Shown one piece after another: positions 6,666 through 14,195 of a DNA stretch of 19,504 bases. Made by a program: the position numbers and the translations under genes. Location: assembly GCA_047616325.1 (NCBI GenBank), contig JBLHGN010000035.1, positions 1 to 19,504 of the forward strand. The letters are read 5' to 3'. This stretch comes from JBLHGN01 sp047616325. Its GTDB lineage: Bacteria > Pseudomonadota > Gammaproteobacteria > Pseudomonadales > Cellvibrionaceae. Each line of letters starts with the position of its first letter. Positions within the stretch are counted from its first letter, which is position 1. Below the pieces are notes generated by a model. The model saw only the letters and a list, made by a program, of their open reading frames with translations. It was not told the origin of the DNA and searched no databases.

Positions 6666-7709
6666 ATGCGTGTTTTAGGTATTGAAACGTCCTGCGATGA
6701 AACCGGAGTTGCTGTTTACGATAGTGATGGTGGCTTGTTGGGGCACCGCCTATACAGTCAAATAGAGCTTCACTCCCAATACGGCGGCGTAGTGCCGGAG
6801 TTGGCTTCTCGCGATCATGTAAGAAAGCTTTTGCCGCTGATCGATGGTATTTTGCGAGAGACAGATTCTGAAAATGCCATTGATGGCATCGCCTACACCT
6901 CGGGCCCCGGGCTTATCGGCGCGCTGTTGGTGGGCTCGTGCGTAGCAACATCGTTGGCCTATGCATGGGGGTGCCCGGCTATTGGGGTGCATCATATGGA
7001 AGGGCATCTGCTGGCCCCGTTGTTGGAAGCGCAGCCACCGGAGTTTCCTTTTGTGGGGCTGCTGGTATCTGGCGGTCATACTCAGCTGGTAGAAGTGAGG
7101 GGGGTGGGCGACTACACAATATTAGGCGAATCCCTGGACGACGCAGCGGGAGAGGCCTTTGATAAGGCCGCCAAAATGTTGGATTTAGAATATCCTGGGG
7201 GGCCTAATATTGCCAAGCTGGCGGTCAATGGTGACGTCGGCCGGTTTACTTTTCCCCGTCCAATGACCGATCGTCCGGGGCTGCAATTCAGCTTTAGTGG
7301 ACTAAAAACCTTTACCTTAAATACTGTGGCCAAGTATGCGGACGAAAGTGGGCTGCCAGATGATCAAACCTGTGCAGATATCGCTGCAGCGTTTCAGGAG
7401 GCTGTGGCCGATACCATGGTAATTAAGTGTCGACGTGCGCTGAAACAGTGTCAGCTGCAAACTTTGGTGATCGCCGGTGGCGTGAGCGCAAATAAACGTT
7501 TGCGTGAAAAGCTTGAAGCCGCACTTGCCAAGATAGACTGCCAGGTGTTTTATGCACGCCATGAATTTTGTACAGATAACGGCGCTATGATCGCGTATGC
7601 GGGATGTCAGAGATTGCTAGCGGGCCAGCGTTCAGGTCTTGCGATAGATGTGAAGCCTCGTTGGTCTCTTGACTCACTGCCGCGTCTCAAAGCCAAGGCC
7701 TCAGATTAA
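6666..7709 (+). CDS. tsaD: tRNA N6-threonylcarbamoyladenosine transferase TsaD
   Basis: This 347-residue protein (E. coli TsaD 337) transfers the threonylcarbamoyl group from TsaC's product to A37 of ANN-decoding tRNAs, working with TsaB and TsaE in the cytoplasm. The start MRVLGIETSCDETGVAVYD is the ASKHA phosphate-binding motif. The metal ligands lie in HHMEGHLLAPLL (HxxxH), and GLLVSGGHTQL, FSFSGLKT, IAGGVSANKRLR and CTDNGAMIAYAG are all present. It is transcribed divergently from rpsU, the usual gammaproteobacterial arrangement. No strong SD precedes the ATG, but the start matches the family exactly. The C-terminal tail and stop codon sit in a 14-bp tandem repeat. The tRNA-Ile2 in this window is expected to be among its substrates, since it reads an ANN codon. 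Confidence 0.98.
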   Translation: MRVLGIETSCDETGVAVYDSDGGLLGHRLYSQIELHSQYGGVVPELASRDHVRKLLPLIDGILRETDSENAIDGIAYTSGPGLIGALLVGSCVATSLAYAWGCPAIGVHHMEGHLLAPLLEAQPPEFPFVGLLVSGGHTQLVEVRGVGDYTILGESLDDAAGEAFDKAAKMLDLEYPGGPNIAKLAVNGDVGRFTFPRPMTDRPGLQFSFSGLKTFTLNTVAKYADESGLPDDQTCADIAAAFQEAVADTMVIKCRRALKQCQLQTLVIAGGVSANKRLREKLEAALAKIDCQVFYARHEFCTDNGAMIAYAGCQRLLAGQRSGLAIDVKPRWSLDSLPRLKAKASD

Positions 7710-7739
7710 ACGTCTCGAAGCCCAAGTCTCGAGGCCAAA
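7684..7739 (+). repeat. 14-bp tandem repeat (four units) across the tsaD stop
   Basis: Units start at 7684, 7698, 7712 and 7726: GTCTCAAAGCCAAG, GCCTCAGATTAAAC, GTCTCGAAGCCCAA and GTCTCGAGGCCAAA. Units 1, 3 and 4 are close matches and unit 2 is diverged and contains the stop TAA (7707-7709). The array probably arose by slippage and has been eroding. The rest of the tsaD-folB gap, 7740-7834, is AT-rich with nothing recognisable. Confidence 0.6.
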
Positions 7740-7834
7740 TAATGCCATTAAATCAAAGTCACAATAATAACGTATCGGACCAAAAAGCCTAGAAGCAACA
7801 GTCTAAAAATTAGAGCTAAGATAAGAGATAAATT

Positions 7835-8197
7835 ATGGATGTTGTTTTTATAAAAGGTCTTGCCGTAGATGCAGTTGTGGGTATTTGTGATTGGGAGCGC
7901 ATTGCTCGTCAGCGAGTAGAGATCGATATCGAGTTGGTTACGGATATTTCAAAAGCTGCAGCGTCTAAAGATATCAACGATGCCTTGAATTACAAGTCCG
8001 TTTCCGATCGCGTGACTGAATTTGTCGTTGAGTCGAAGTTTTTGCTTTTGGAGACTATGGCCGAGGAGGTGGCCAATGTGATTTTGAACGAATTTTCGGT
8101 GAAGCAGTTAAGTCTAAGCTGCATGAAGGTTCAGGCTATGCCCAATGTTGCTGGTGTTGGTGTAAAAATAATACGTGGACAAGCGTCTGATGTCTGA
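7835..8197 (+). CDS. folB: Dihydroneopterin aldolase FolB
   Basis: This 120-residue protein makes 6-hydroxymethyl-dihydropterin from dihydroneopterin in folate synthesis. The start MDVVFIKGLAVDAVVGICDWER holds the conserved Glu (E21). Tyr in DALNYK (Y53), Glu in LLLETMAEEVA (E73) and the catalytic Lys in CMKVQAMPNVAGVGV (K98) are at family positions. A weak SD (AAGAGA) lies 6 bases before the ATG. It overlaps folK, which uses its product, by 8 nt, so the two are almost certainly co-transcribed and translationally coupled. In related genomes plsY usually precedes it; here the 125-bp spacer holds no such gene. Confidence 0.96.
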   Translation: MDVVFIKGLAVDAVVGICDWERIARQRVEIDIELVTDISKAAASKDINDALNYKSVSDRVTEFVVESKFLLLETMAEEVANVILNEFSVKQLSLSCMKVQAMPNVAGVGVKIIRGQASDV

Positions 8198-8693
8198 CAT
8201 CTTATTAGGCGTTGGTAGTAATATTGATCGTAAACGCAATATCCTTCATGGCATTGAGGCACTCACTTCACTACTTGATGATTTGCAGTGTTCGCCTGTG
8301 TACGAAACCAGTGCGGTTGGTTTTTCGGGAGAAAGCTTCTTTAATTTGGTGGTTGCAGCTAAAACAAGCCTACCGCTGGAGGCCTTGAGCGCAGCGTTAA
8401 AAGAAATTGAGTACTCATTTGGCCGCGAACCGCAATTGCAAAAATACACTTCGCGTACGCTCGATATCGATATTCTCACCTATGACGAGCTCGTGGGGTG
8501 TTTTAATTATATAGACTTACCTAGAGATGAAATAACGAAGCATGCATTTGTTTTACGTCCCTTAGCCGACATCGCGCCGCATCGGGCGCATCCTGTTTTA
8601 AAGAAAACATATTTTCAGTTGTGGTCACAATTTAAAGCCGCAGATCAGCTTGTTCTCGAGGCTGATTTTAGTGTGAATCATATGCACTCATAA
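8190..8693 (+). CDS. folK: 2-amino-4-hydroxy-6-hydroxymethyldihydropteridine pyrophosphokinase FolK
   Basis: This 167-residue protein (E. coli FolK 159) transfers pyrophosphate from ATP to 6-hydroxymethyl-dihydropterin, the step after FolB. It starts MSDILLGVGSNI, has the pterin-binding segment YETSAVGF and FFNLVV, and the HPPK signature SRTLDIDIL with the Mg-binding pair D92 and D94. LPRDEITKHAFVLRPLADIAP follows, in which HAFVLRPL corresponds to the usual R-x-F-V-L-x-P-L. I chose the ATG at 8190, inside the end of folB (8-nt overlap), because it gives the normal N terminus; a GTG at 8175 in the same frame would add five residues with no family support. Confidence 0.95.
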   Translation: MSDILLGVGSNIDRKRNILHGIEALTSLLDDLQCSPVYETSAVGFSGESFFNLVVAAKTSLPLEALSAALKEIEYSFGREPQLQKYTSRTLDIDILTYDELVGCFNYIDLPRDEITKHAFVLRPLADIAPHRAHPVLKKTYFQLWSQFKAADQLVLEADFSVNHMHS

Positions 8694-8754
8694 AGCTTTG
8701 CTGCCGATTCTATATTGTGGGTGGATAGCATTCATCGTGTGAATAGCCACTAGA

Positions 8755-9984
8755 TTATTGTGGCCAGGAATAGGGGTGCTTTTCGATGGCCTTTATTCTC
8801 CTGAGGCGCAGCTCTGCGCCAAGTTCCATGCCTTTAAAGCCCTCCGTTACCAATTCTGCTGGAGAAACACTTAAAATGGCGTTGAATGCAAATAACAGCA
8901 ATTCTTTTTGCGGGTAAACGCAGGATTCCACTCCCAATCTTCCCTGTACATCTGCCTGGCAACAAAGTAAAAATTGTTGAAATCGATCTGGCCGACGAAG
9001 TGCATCGAGCTGACTGAGTAGTTTAAATGTCTCCTCTGCAGAAAGTTCGCGGGCGCGATGGCAGTGCGTGTGAAACTTTGCTGTCAATATTGCTAATTCG
9101 CGGTAATCGTTTGGAACTTTTAATCTTTTGCACAGATTTTTTACAAGCTCGGCGCCGGTCTGTTCATGGTTGGTGTGGTTGGGCCAGTTTTCTTGGGGAG
9201 TGAGACCTTTACCTAAGTCGTGCATCAACACGGCGAATCGCGCTTGGGTGTCTAGGTTTAGTTCTGCCGATCGTTTTAGGGAAAAAATGGTGTGAAGGCC
9301 CGTGTCTATTTCTGGGTGGTAGCTTAGGTTTTGTGATACACCAAAAAGTTGGTCCAGTTCGGGAAGTATTACTTTTAGTGCGTCGCAGTAGCGCAGCACT
9401 TCAATAAAATGTTGCGGTGACCGCTCGCCGAGTGCGCGAGAAAATTCCTTCCATACCCTTTCGGCAACTAAATATTTGACCTCGCCAGAGTCGACCACTG
9501 CGCGCATGAGTTGCATGGTTTCTTCTGCGATGACAAAGCCTAGGTGACGGTAGCGGGCGGCAAAACGAGCCACTCGCAATATGCGCAGGGGGTCTTCGGT
9601 AAATGCAGGTGATACGTGGCGAAGGATTTTGTTTTTTAAATCCTCTTGCCCTCGGTAGGGGTCGATCAACTCGCCAGTATCTGATTGAGCAATAGCGTTG
9701 ATTGTTAGGTCGCGACGGGCAAGGTCCTCTTCTAACGTCACATCGACTGCAGCGTAAAAAGTGAAGCCATTGTAGCCATGCCCACTTTTACGCTCGGTGC
9801 GAGCAAGCGCATATTCCTCGTGTGTTTTGGGGTGTAAAAACACAGGAAAATCGTTTCCGACGGGTGTGTAGCCGAGCGATGTCATTTGATCGGCATTAGC
9901 GCCAACCACTACCCAATCTCTTTCGTCGCTTGGGTAATTTAACAGTTTGTCGCGAACGGCGCCGCCTACTAAATAAACTTTCAT
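8755..9984 (-). CDS. cca: CCA-adding tRNA nucleotidyltransferase with HD domain
   Basis: This 409-residue protein (E. coli Cca 412) adds or repairs the CCA end of tRNAs without a template. It begins MKVYLVGGAVRD, the class II nucleotidyltransferase motif, followed by ERDWVVVG, whose E21 and D23 form the metal-binding [DE]xD pair. EEDLARRDLTINAIA, LRVARFAARY and the nucleotide-selecting EDxxR-like region EDPLRILR follow. The C-terminal half has the HD phosphohydrolase motif MHDLGKG and a later FHTHCHRA, as in the E. coli-type enzyme with 2',3'-cyclic phosphodiesterase and phosphatase activity. It is convergent with folK (61-bp gap). A TATAAA at 10006-10011 (minus) could be its -10; the -35 is unclear. 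Confidence 0.97.
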   Translation of the reverse strand: MKVYLVGGAVRDKLLNYPSDERDWVVVGANADQMTSLGYTPVGNDFPVFLHPKTHEEYALARTERKSGHGYNGFTFYAAVDVTLEEDLARRDLTINAIAQSDTGELIDPYRGQEDLKNKILRHVSPAFTEDPLRILRVARFAARYRHLGFVIAEETMQLMRAVVDSGEVKYLVAERVWKEFSRALGERSPQHFIEVLRYCDALKVILPELDQLFGVSQNLSYHPEIDTGLHTIFSLKRSAELNLDTQARFAVLMHDLGKGLTPQENWPNHTNHEQTGAELVKNLCKRLKVPNDYRELAILTAKFHTHCHRARELSAEETFKLLSQLDALRRPDRFQQFLLCCQADVQGRLGVESCVYPQKELLLFAFNAILSVSPAELVTEGFKGMELGAELRLRRIKAIEKHPYSWPQ

Positions 9985-10142
9985 TTTCTGGTTGACGTGT
10001 TTGGGTTTATAGCGCAGACTTTAAAGCAATAATATCTTCAAAGCCATTTTAAATTTTAGAAGCACTTTTTAATGACGCTTTTGATGGATGGCTAAACGCA
10101 AAACAGCCCAGAAAAATTGTATAACTAATTGTAAAATTAATC

Positions 10143-10259
10143 ATGAAACAGCATCCGACTATCAAATCCACACTAACACGCTCGCGCCCAGCGCAGATTT
10201 TGGCATTCGTGTTATTTTGGGTGTGGTATGCAAAAGTATGCTGGAGGCCGTTTTTATGA
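10143..10259 (+). CDS. Putative 38-residue small membrane protein
   Basis: ATG at 10143 opens 38 codons ending in TGA at 10257-10259, and a strong terminator begins 13 bp later. The product starts MKQHPTIKSTLTRSRPAQ, basic and polar, then runs ILAFVLFWVWYA, a short hydrophobic segment rich in Trp and aromatics, and ends KVCWRPFL. This basic head plus hydrophobic core resembles single-pass small membrane proteins, but I recognise no family. No good SD is seen (AATTAATC precedes the ATG) and the upstream promoter is unclear (TATAAC near 10122). The terminator position, in a gap between divergent genes, is the main argument that something here is transcribed; a small RNA is the alternative. Confidence 0.35.
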   Translation: MKQHPTIKSTLTRSRPAQILAFVLFWVWYAKVCWRPFL

Positions 10260-10272
10260 TTTTTATTATATT

Positions 10273-10308
10273 AAAAAGGCCGCAGCTTAAACCCTGCGGC
10301 TTTTTTTT
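10273..10308 (+). terminator. Strong rho-independent terminator in the cca-transporter gap
   Basis: AAAAAG, then a perfect 7-bp stem GCCGCAG (10279-10285) and CTGCGGC (10294-10300) with an 8-nt loop, then eight T (10301-10308). The A-run also makes it work on the minus strand. Both flanking genes point away from it, so it terminates no recognised long gene; it fits the small ORF at 10143-10259 or an unannotated small RNA. The rest of 9985-10405 shows no other gene. Confidence 0.85.
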
Positions 10309-10405
10309 GTTTTGAATACCGCAAAAGATGGGTTTGGGGTATACCTATTACTAGGTTTTTTGTTTGTAGGGTTTTATATGATAGTCAGCAATGGAGGGGC
10401 GTAAA

Positions 10406-11311
10406 GTGAGAGTCGGATTAGCGTATGCGTTGGTGGTGTTGGTGTGGTCCACCACGCCTTTTGGGATAAAGTTGAGCAATAGTAGCCTTTCATTCGTGGC
10501 CGCAATTTCGGTGCGTGCTGTTTTGGCTTTAATCGTCTGCAGCCTCATATTAACGGTTCTACGCCAACCACTTATTAAGCATAGAAACGATTGGAGTGCT
10601 TTTCTGGCCGGTGCGCTCGGTATGTTTCCCAATATGCTATTGGTGTATTGGTCGGCACAATACATCCCCTCGGGATTAACTGCGGTGATTTTTGGTTTAT
10701 ACCCATTTATGGTTGGTGTGTTTTCCCTGTTAATTTTAAAGGAAAATATATTTAATATGCGTCGCATAATTGCTATGACGATCGCCGTGACTGGCCTTGT
10801 AATAATTAACATTAGTCAAATTAGCCTGGGCGGCAATGCAGTGTTGGGTTTGGTGGGTATGGTTGCATCAACGGCATTTTTTGGTTTAAGTTCAGTTTGG
10901 CTTAAACATGTGGGAGGGGGCGTTGATCCACTGCGTCAGACCACTGGGATGCTGCTATTGGTGGCTCCTATTTATGTGCTGTTCTGGTTTTTTCTTGACG
11001 GCGAGTTTCCTGTTGCTGTCGACGATCGTTCGTTGGTAGGAGTGATATACCTTGTTTTGGCGGGTTCAGTGCTGGGGGGGACATTATTTTTCTACGTGCT
11101 AAAAAACTGTAGTGTAGCATCCGTGGGGCTTATTACTTTTATAACGCCTATTATTGCACTGACTATAGGGGTTGTTTTTGATGATGAAACCTTCACAATA
11201 GTCACGGTGATTGGTAGTTTGTTGGTGATTTTTTCTCTCGCAATTTATCAAAATATTCCGCGTCACGCCGTGTTGCTTTACAGGCGACAAGCGCTTGCTC
11301 GGGTGCTTTAA
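10406..11311 (+). CDS. DMT-superfamily transporter (EamA family)
   Basis: A 301-residue integral membrane protein with about ten hydrophobic segments arranged as two EamA repeats (about 5-135 and 145-285). Signatures are ALVVLVWSTTPFGIKLS in the first repeat, ALGMFPNMLLVYWSAQYIPSGLTAVIFGLYPF, and GLSSVWLKHVGGGVDPL and the terminal ASVGLITFITPIIALTIGVVFDDE in the second. Relatives export amino acids, nucleosides or other metabolites; the substrate cannot be read from sequence. I prefer the GTG at 10406: GGAGGGG lies 6 bases upstream, whereas the in-frame ATG at 10391 overlaps that SD and has none of its own. It interrupts the conserved cca-spoVR neighbourhood and is convergent with spoVR (54 bp gap, no terminator seen). 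Confidence 0.9.
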   Translation: MRVGLAYALVVLVWSTTPFGIKLSNSSLSFVAAISVRAVLALIVCSLILTVLRQPLIKHRNDWSAFLAGALGMFPNMLLVYWSAQYIPSGLTAVIFGLYPFMVGVFSLLILKENIFNMRRIIAMTIAVTGLVIINISQISLGGNAVLGLVGMVASTAFFGLSSVWLKHVGGGVDPLRQTTGMLLLVAPIYVLFWFFLDGEFPVAVDDRSLVGVIYLVLAGSVLGGTLFFYVLKNCSVASVGLITFITPIIALTIGVVFDDETFTIVTVIGSLLVIFSLAIYQNIPRHAVLLYRRQALARVL

Positions 11312-11365
11312 TTAGGGTGGAAGTAGCGATCTATAGTCGGCATCATTTGCCTGTGGATATAACTA

Positions 11366-12895
11366 TTACGGCGTATTCGTCTGCTCCAAAATTGTGTTAA
11401 GTGGGGGGCAGGTGAAACTCTGCATTGCACTATCGTTGTCCAGTGAATGCAAGTGCACGTCAAATCCCCACAGGCGATGAATGTGCTTAAGAATTTCTTG
11501 CGAACTTTCTTCGTCTAAAGGTTTTCGATTAAACCGCGTATGGTGCAGCGTGAGTGAGCGATCGCCGCGCATATTAACATTGTAAACCTGAATGTCGGGT
11601 TCTCTGTTGCCAAGGTTGTACTGTGCGGAAAGCGCTTCGCGAACTTGTTGATATCCGAGCTCATCGTGAATCGCGAGCACGTCGATGTCGTTGTGCGTGT
11701 CGTCATCTAGTATTGTGAAAAGCCGAAGTTGGCGCATGAGGTGAGGCGAAAGGTATTGAAGTATAAAACTTTCATCTTTGAAGTTTCTCATAGCGAAGTC
11801 AAGAGTTTCGATCCAATTGCTGCCGGCGATATCGGGAAACCATTCTCTATCTTCGTCTGTGGGCTTGTCACAAATTCGACGGATATCTGTCATCATATGA
11901 AACCCCAGGGTGTAGGGGTTTATGTCAGAGAAGTCGGGGCTATTGTAGGGCGGTTGATAGATAACTCCGGCATGGGATTGCATAAACTCCATCATAAACC
12001 CTTCGGTTACCAAGCCTCTATCGTAAAGGGTATTTAAAAGAAAGTGATGCCAATAGCAGGCCCAACCTTCATTCATTACTTGGGTTTGTCTTTGCGGGTA
12101 AAAATATTGCGCGACTTTTCTAACAATGCGCACAACTTCTCGTTGCCAGGGTTCAAGTAGCGGGGCATTCTTCTCAATAAAATAGAGAAGATTTTCTTGT
12201 GGTTCGGGTGGGAACTTAGTCGCTTCCTCATCATCGATGTCTTTGTCTTTTTCTGGGATGGTGCGCCAAAGATCGTTTACTTGTTTTTGCAGGTATTTTC
12301 CACGCTCTTTTTGACGCGCACTTTCTTTTTCGGGCGATATAGGGTGAGGGCGCTTGTAGCGATCGACGCCGTTGTTCATGATGGCGTGGCAGGAGTCTAG
12401 AATGGCCTCCACTGCGTCGACGCCGTTGCGCTCCTCGCATTCTGCGATATAGTTTTTGGCAAAAACCAGATAATCAATAATTGATGTGGCATCGGTCCAG
12501 GTGCGAAATAGATAGTTGCCCTTAAAAAATGAATTATGCCCATAACACGCGTGAGCGATTACCAGGGCCTGCATGGCCATGGTGTTTTCTTCCATGAGGT
12601 AGGCGATACACGGGTCTGAATTGATAACGATTTCGTAGGCTAGACCCATCTGTCCGCGCTTGTAAGATTGTTCTACGCTCAAAAACTGTTTGCCGTAGGA
12701 CCAGTGGCTGTAACCGATGGGCATACCTACAGACGCGTAGGCGTCCATCATTTGTTCGGAGCTGATGACTTCAATTTGATTGGGGTAGGTGTCAAGACCA
12801 AATTCTTTTGCAATTTTGGCAATTTCTTCGTTATATTTTTCAAGCAATTCAAAGGTCCATTCAGACCCCGTAGAAATCGGTCTGGATTCTCTCAT
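11366..12895 (-). CDS. SpoVR family protein (YcgB-like)
   Basis: A 509-residue protein, the length of E. coli YcgB (510). Recognised by EWTFELLEKYNEEIAKIAKEFGLDTYPNQ, MPIGYSHWSYGKQF, YEIVINSDPCIAYLMEENT, HACYGHNSFFKGNYLF, MNEGWACYWHHFLLNTLYDRG and PYTLGFHMMTDIRR. The His/Glu-rich motifs (HACYGH, MNEGWACYWHH) suggest a metal site, but the biochemical role is unknown; in Bacillus SpoVR affects spore cortex formation. I place the start at 12895, where ATGA overlaps the yeaH stop by 4 nt; a longer frame to 13012 has no family match. Last gene of prkA-yeaH-spoVR, so probably translated by coupling and regulated with the stress kinase. Confidence 0.95.
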   Translation of the reverse strand: MRESRPISTGSEWTFELLEKYNEEIAKIAKEFGLDTYPNQIEVISSEQMMDAYASVGMPIGYSHWSYGKQFLSVEQSYKRGQMGLAYEIVINSDPCIAYLMEENTMAMQALVIAHACYGHNSFFKGNYLFRTWTDATSIIDYLVFAKNYIAECEERNGVDAVEAILDSCHAIMNNGVDRYKRPHPISPEKESARQKERGKYLQKQVNDLWRTIPEKDKDIDDEEATKFPPEPQENLLYFIEKNAPLLEPWQREVVRIVRKVAQYFYPQRQTQVMNEGWACYWHHFLLNTLYDRGLVTEGFMMEFMQSHAGVIYQPPYNSPDFSDINPYTLGFHMMTDIRRICDKPTDEDREWFPDIAGSNWIETLDFAMRNFKDESFILQYLSPHLMRQLRLFTILDDDTHNDIDVLAIHDELGYQQVREALSAQYNLGNREPDIQVYNVNMRGDRSLTLHHTRFNRKPLDEESSQEILKHIHRLWGFDVHLHSLDNDSAMQSFTCPPLNTILEQTNTP

Positions 12896-14166
12896 AGGGT
12901 TTTCTTCTGAAATAGTTGTCGAAATACAGGGTATATGTCGGTGGCGTCGACCAGTTGTTTCATGGCAAATGCGCTGGGGAAATCTTCCAATACTTTTTCG
13001 TAGGCGTGCCAAAGTGCCTGGCGATCTCTATCGGTGATTTCTAAATAAGAAAAATGCTGTACTTTTGGCAGTAGATTTTCAGTGAGCATTTTGTAGCACA
13101 CTGCTGAGTCGTCATTCCAGTTGTCTCCGTCGGAAGCTTGCGCACCATAGATGTTCCACTGGGATGGCGGGTAGCGATCGGAGATAACTTCGTTCATAAG
13201 TTGAAGCGCGCTGGAGACAATGGTGCCCCCCGTTTCGCGACTGTAAAAGAATTCCTCTTCGTCTACTTCTTTTGCGCTCGTATGGTGCCGAATAAATACC
13301 ACTTCAATTTTTTTGTAGTTTCTTTTGAGAAACAAAAACAGCAGCAAAAAGAATCGCTTGGCAATATCTTTTGTATTTTGATCCATCGAACCCGACACAT
13401 CCATTATGCAGAACATTACTGCGCGGGAATGAGGTACTGGGTGTTTAATGTGTAAATTGTATTTTAAATCAAAATCGTCGAGCCATGGAACGCGTTTTAT
13501 TTTTCTTTGCAGTTCCTCGGCCTGGCTCTTTAATACAAGTATCTCATCGCTGTGAAGTGGCTCGTCGAGTGCTTCCAGTTCGTCTATGTTATCAAGAATT
13601 ACTTTCAGTGACCTTCGCTTTTTTCTGGTCAGGGCAATGCGCCTGGAATTTGCTGAGCGCAGCGAGCGAATGATGTTAATTTTCCCCGGTGAGCCTTCGT
13701 TGCTGTGTCCGGCTCGTTTTAATTCGAAGTCATCGATACCTACTAGTTGTCGTTTGACGAGGTTGGGTAGTTCAAGATCTTCAAACATAAACTCCAAAAA
13801 CTCTTCCTGAGTGATTTGAAATACAAACTCGTCCATGCCTTCTCCCGAATCGCTCGCGCCAGGCCCGCTCCCACCTTGCCCGCTGCCACCGCGGGGGCGC
13901 GCAATGCTATCCCCAGAGGAAAACTGATCATTACCCGGCAATACGCGGGTGTTGGCCCCGCCTTGGCCGTGATGAAATGTAGGTTCGGCTATATCCTTGG
14001 TGGGGATGCTGATTTTCTCGCCCTTGTCCATGTCTTTAATAGAGCGTTTATCTACGGCGTCTGAAACCGCCTTTTTAATGTGGTGTCGATATCGTCTTAA
14101 AAAGCGCTGGCGGTTAACCGTGCTTTTCTTTTTGGAATTTAACCTCCGGTCGATAATGTAATTCAC
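12892..14166 (-). CDS. yeaH: YeaH/UPF0229 family protein with a VWA-like domain
   Basis: A 424-residue protein (E. coli YeaH 427). The N terminus IIDRRLNSKKKSTVNRQRFL is diagnostic, followed by EPTFHHGQGG and a Gly/Ser-rich disordered stretch (about 66-110), the conserved DEFVFQITQEEFLEFMFEDL, and a von Willebrand A fold with MIDAS residues FCIMDVSGSM (256-260) and a later GGTIVSSAL. Such metal-ion adhesion sites mediate protein binding; in E. coli the gene is co-transcribed with the kinase gene yeaG and responds to nitrogen starvation. The start is GTG, supported by AGGTGA 4 bases upstream and by family alignment. It lies 29 bp after prkA and overlaps spoVR by 4 nt. Confidence 0.95.
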   Translation of the reverse strand: MNYIIDRRLNSKKKSTVNRQRFLRRYRHHIKKAVSDAVDKRSIKDMDKGEKISIPTKDIAEPTFHHGQGGANTRVLPGNDQFSSGDSIARPRGGSGQGGSGPGASDSGEGMDEFVFQITQEEFLEFMFEDLELPNLVKRQLVGIDDFELKRAGHSNEGSPGKINIIRSLRSANSRRIALTRKKRRSLKVILDNIDELEALDEPLHSDEILVLKSQAEELQRKIKRVPWLDDFDLKYNLHIKHPVPHSRAVMFCIMDVSGSMDQNTKDIAKRFFLLLFLFLKRNYKKIEVVFIRHHTSAKEVDEEEFFYSRETGGTIVSSALQLMNEVISDRYPPSQWNIYGAQASDGDNWNDDSAVCYKMLTENLLPKVQHFSYLEITDRDRQALWHAYEKVLEDFPSAFAMKQLVDATDIYPVFRQLFQKKTL

Positions 14167-14195
14167 TCGTCACCTATATACATGCAGTGTAAATG

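Noticed and set aside
8721..8750. Inverted repeat between folK and cca (GTGG ... ATTCA/TGAAT ... CCAC)
   Set aside because: Asymmetric and weak, with no T-run on either strand; not supported as a terminator.
10088..10315. 75-codon plus-strand frame in the cca-transporter gap
   Set aside because: It runs through the terminator stem and T-run, so the full message would not be made; the 38-codon frame in another phase ends neatly before the terminator.
10391..10405. ATG at 10391 as the transporter start
   Set aside because: The GGAGGGG directly after it is well placed as the SD for the GTG at 10406, and nothing SD-like precedes the ATG.
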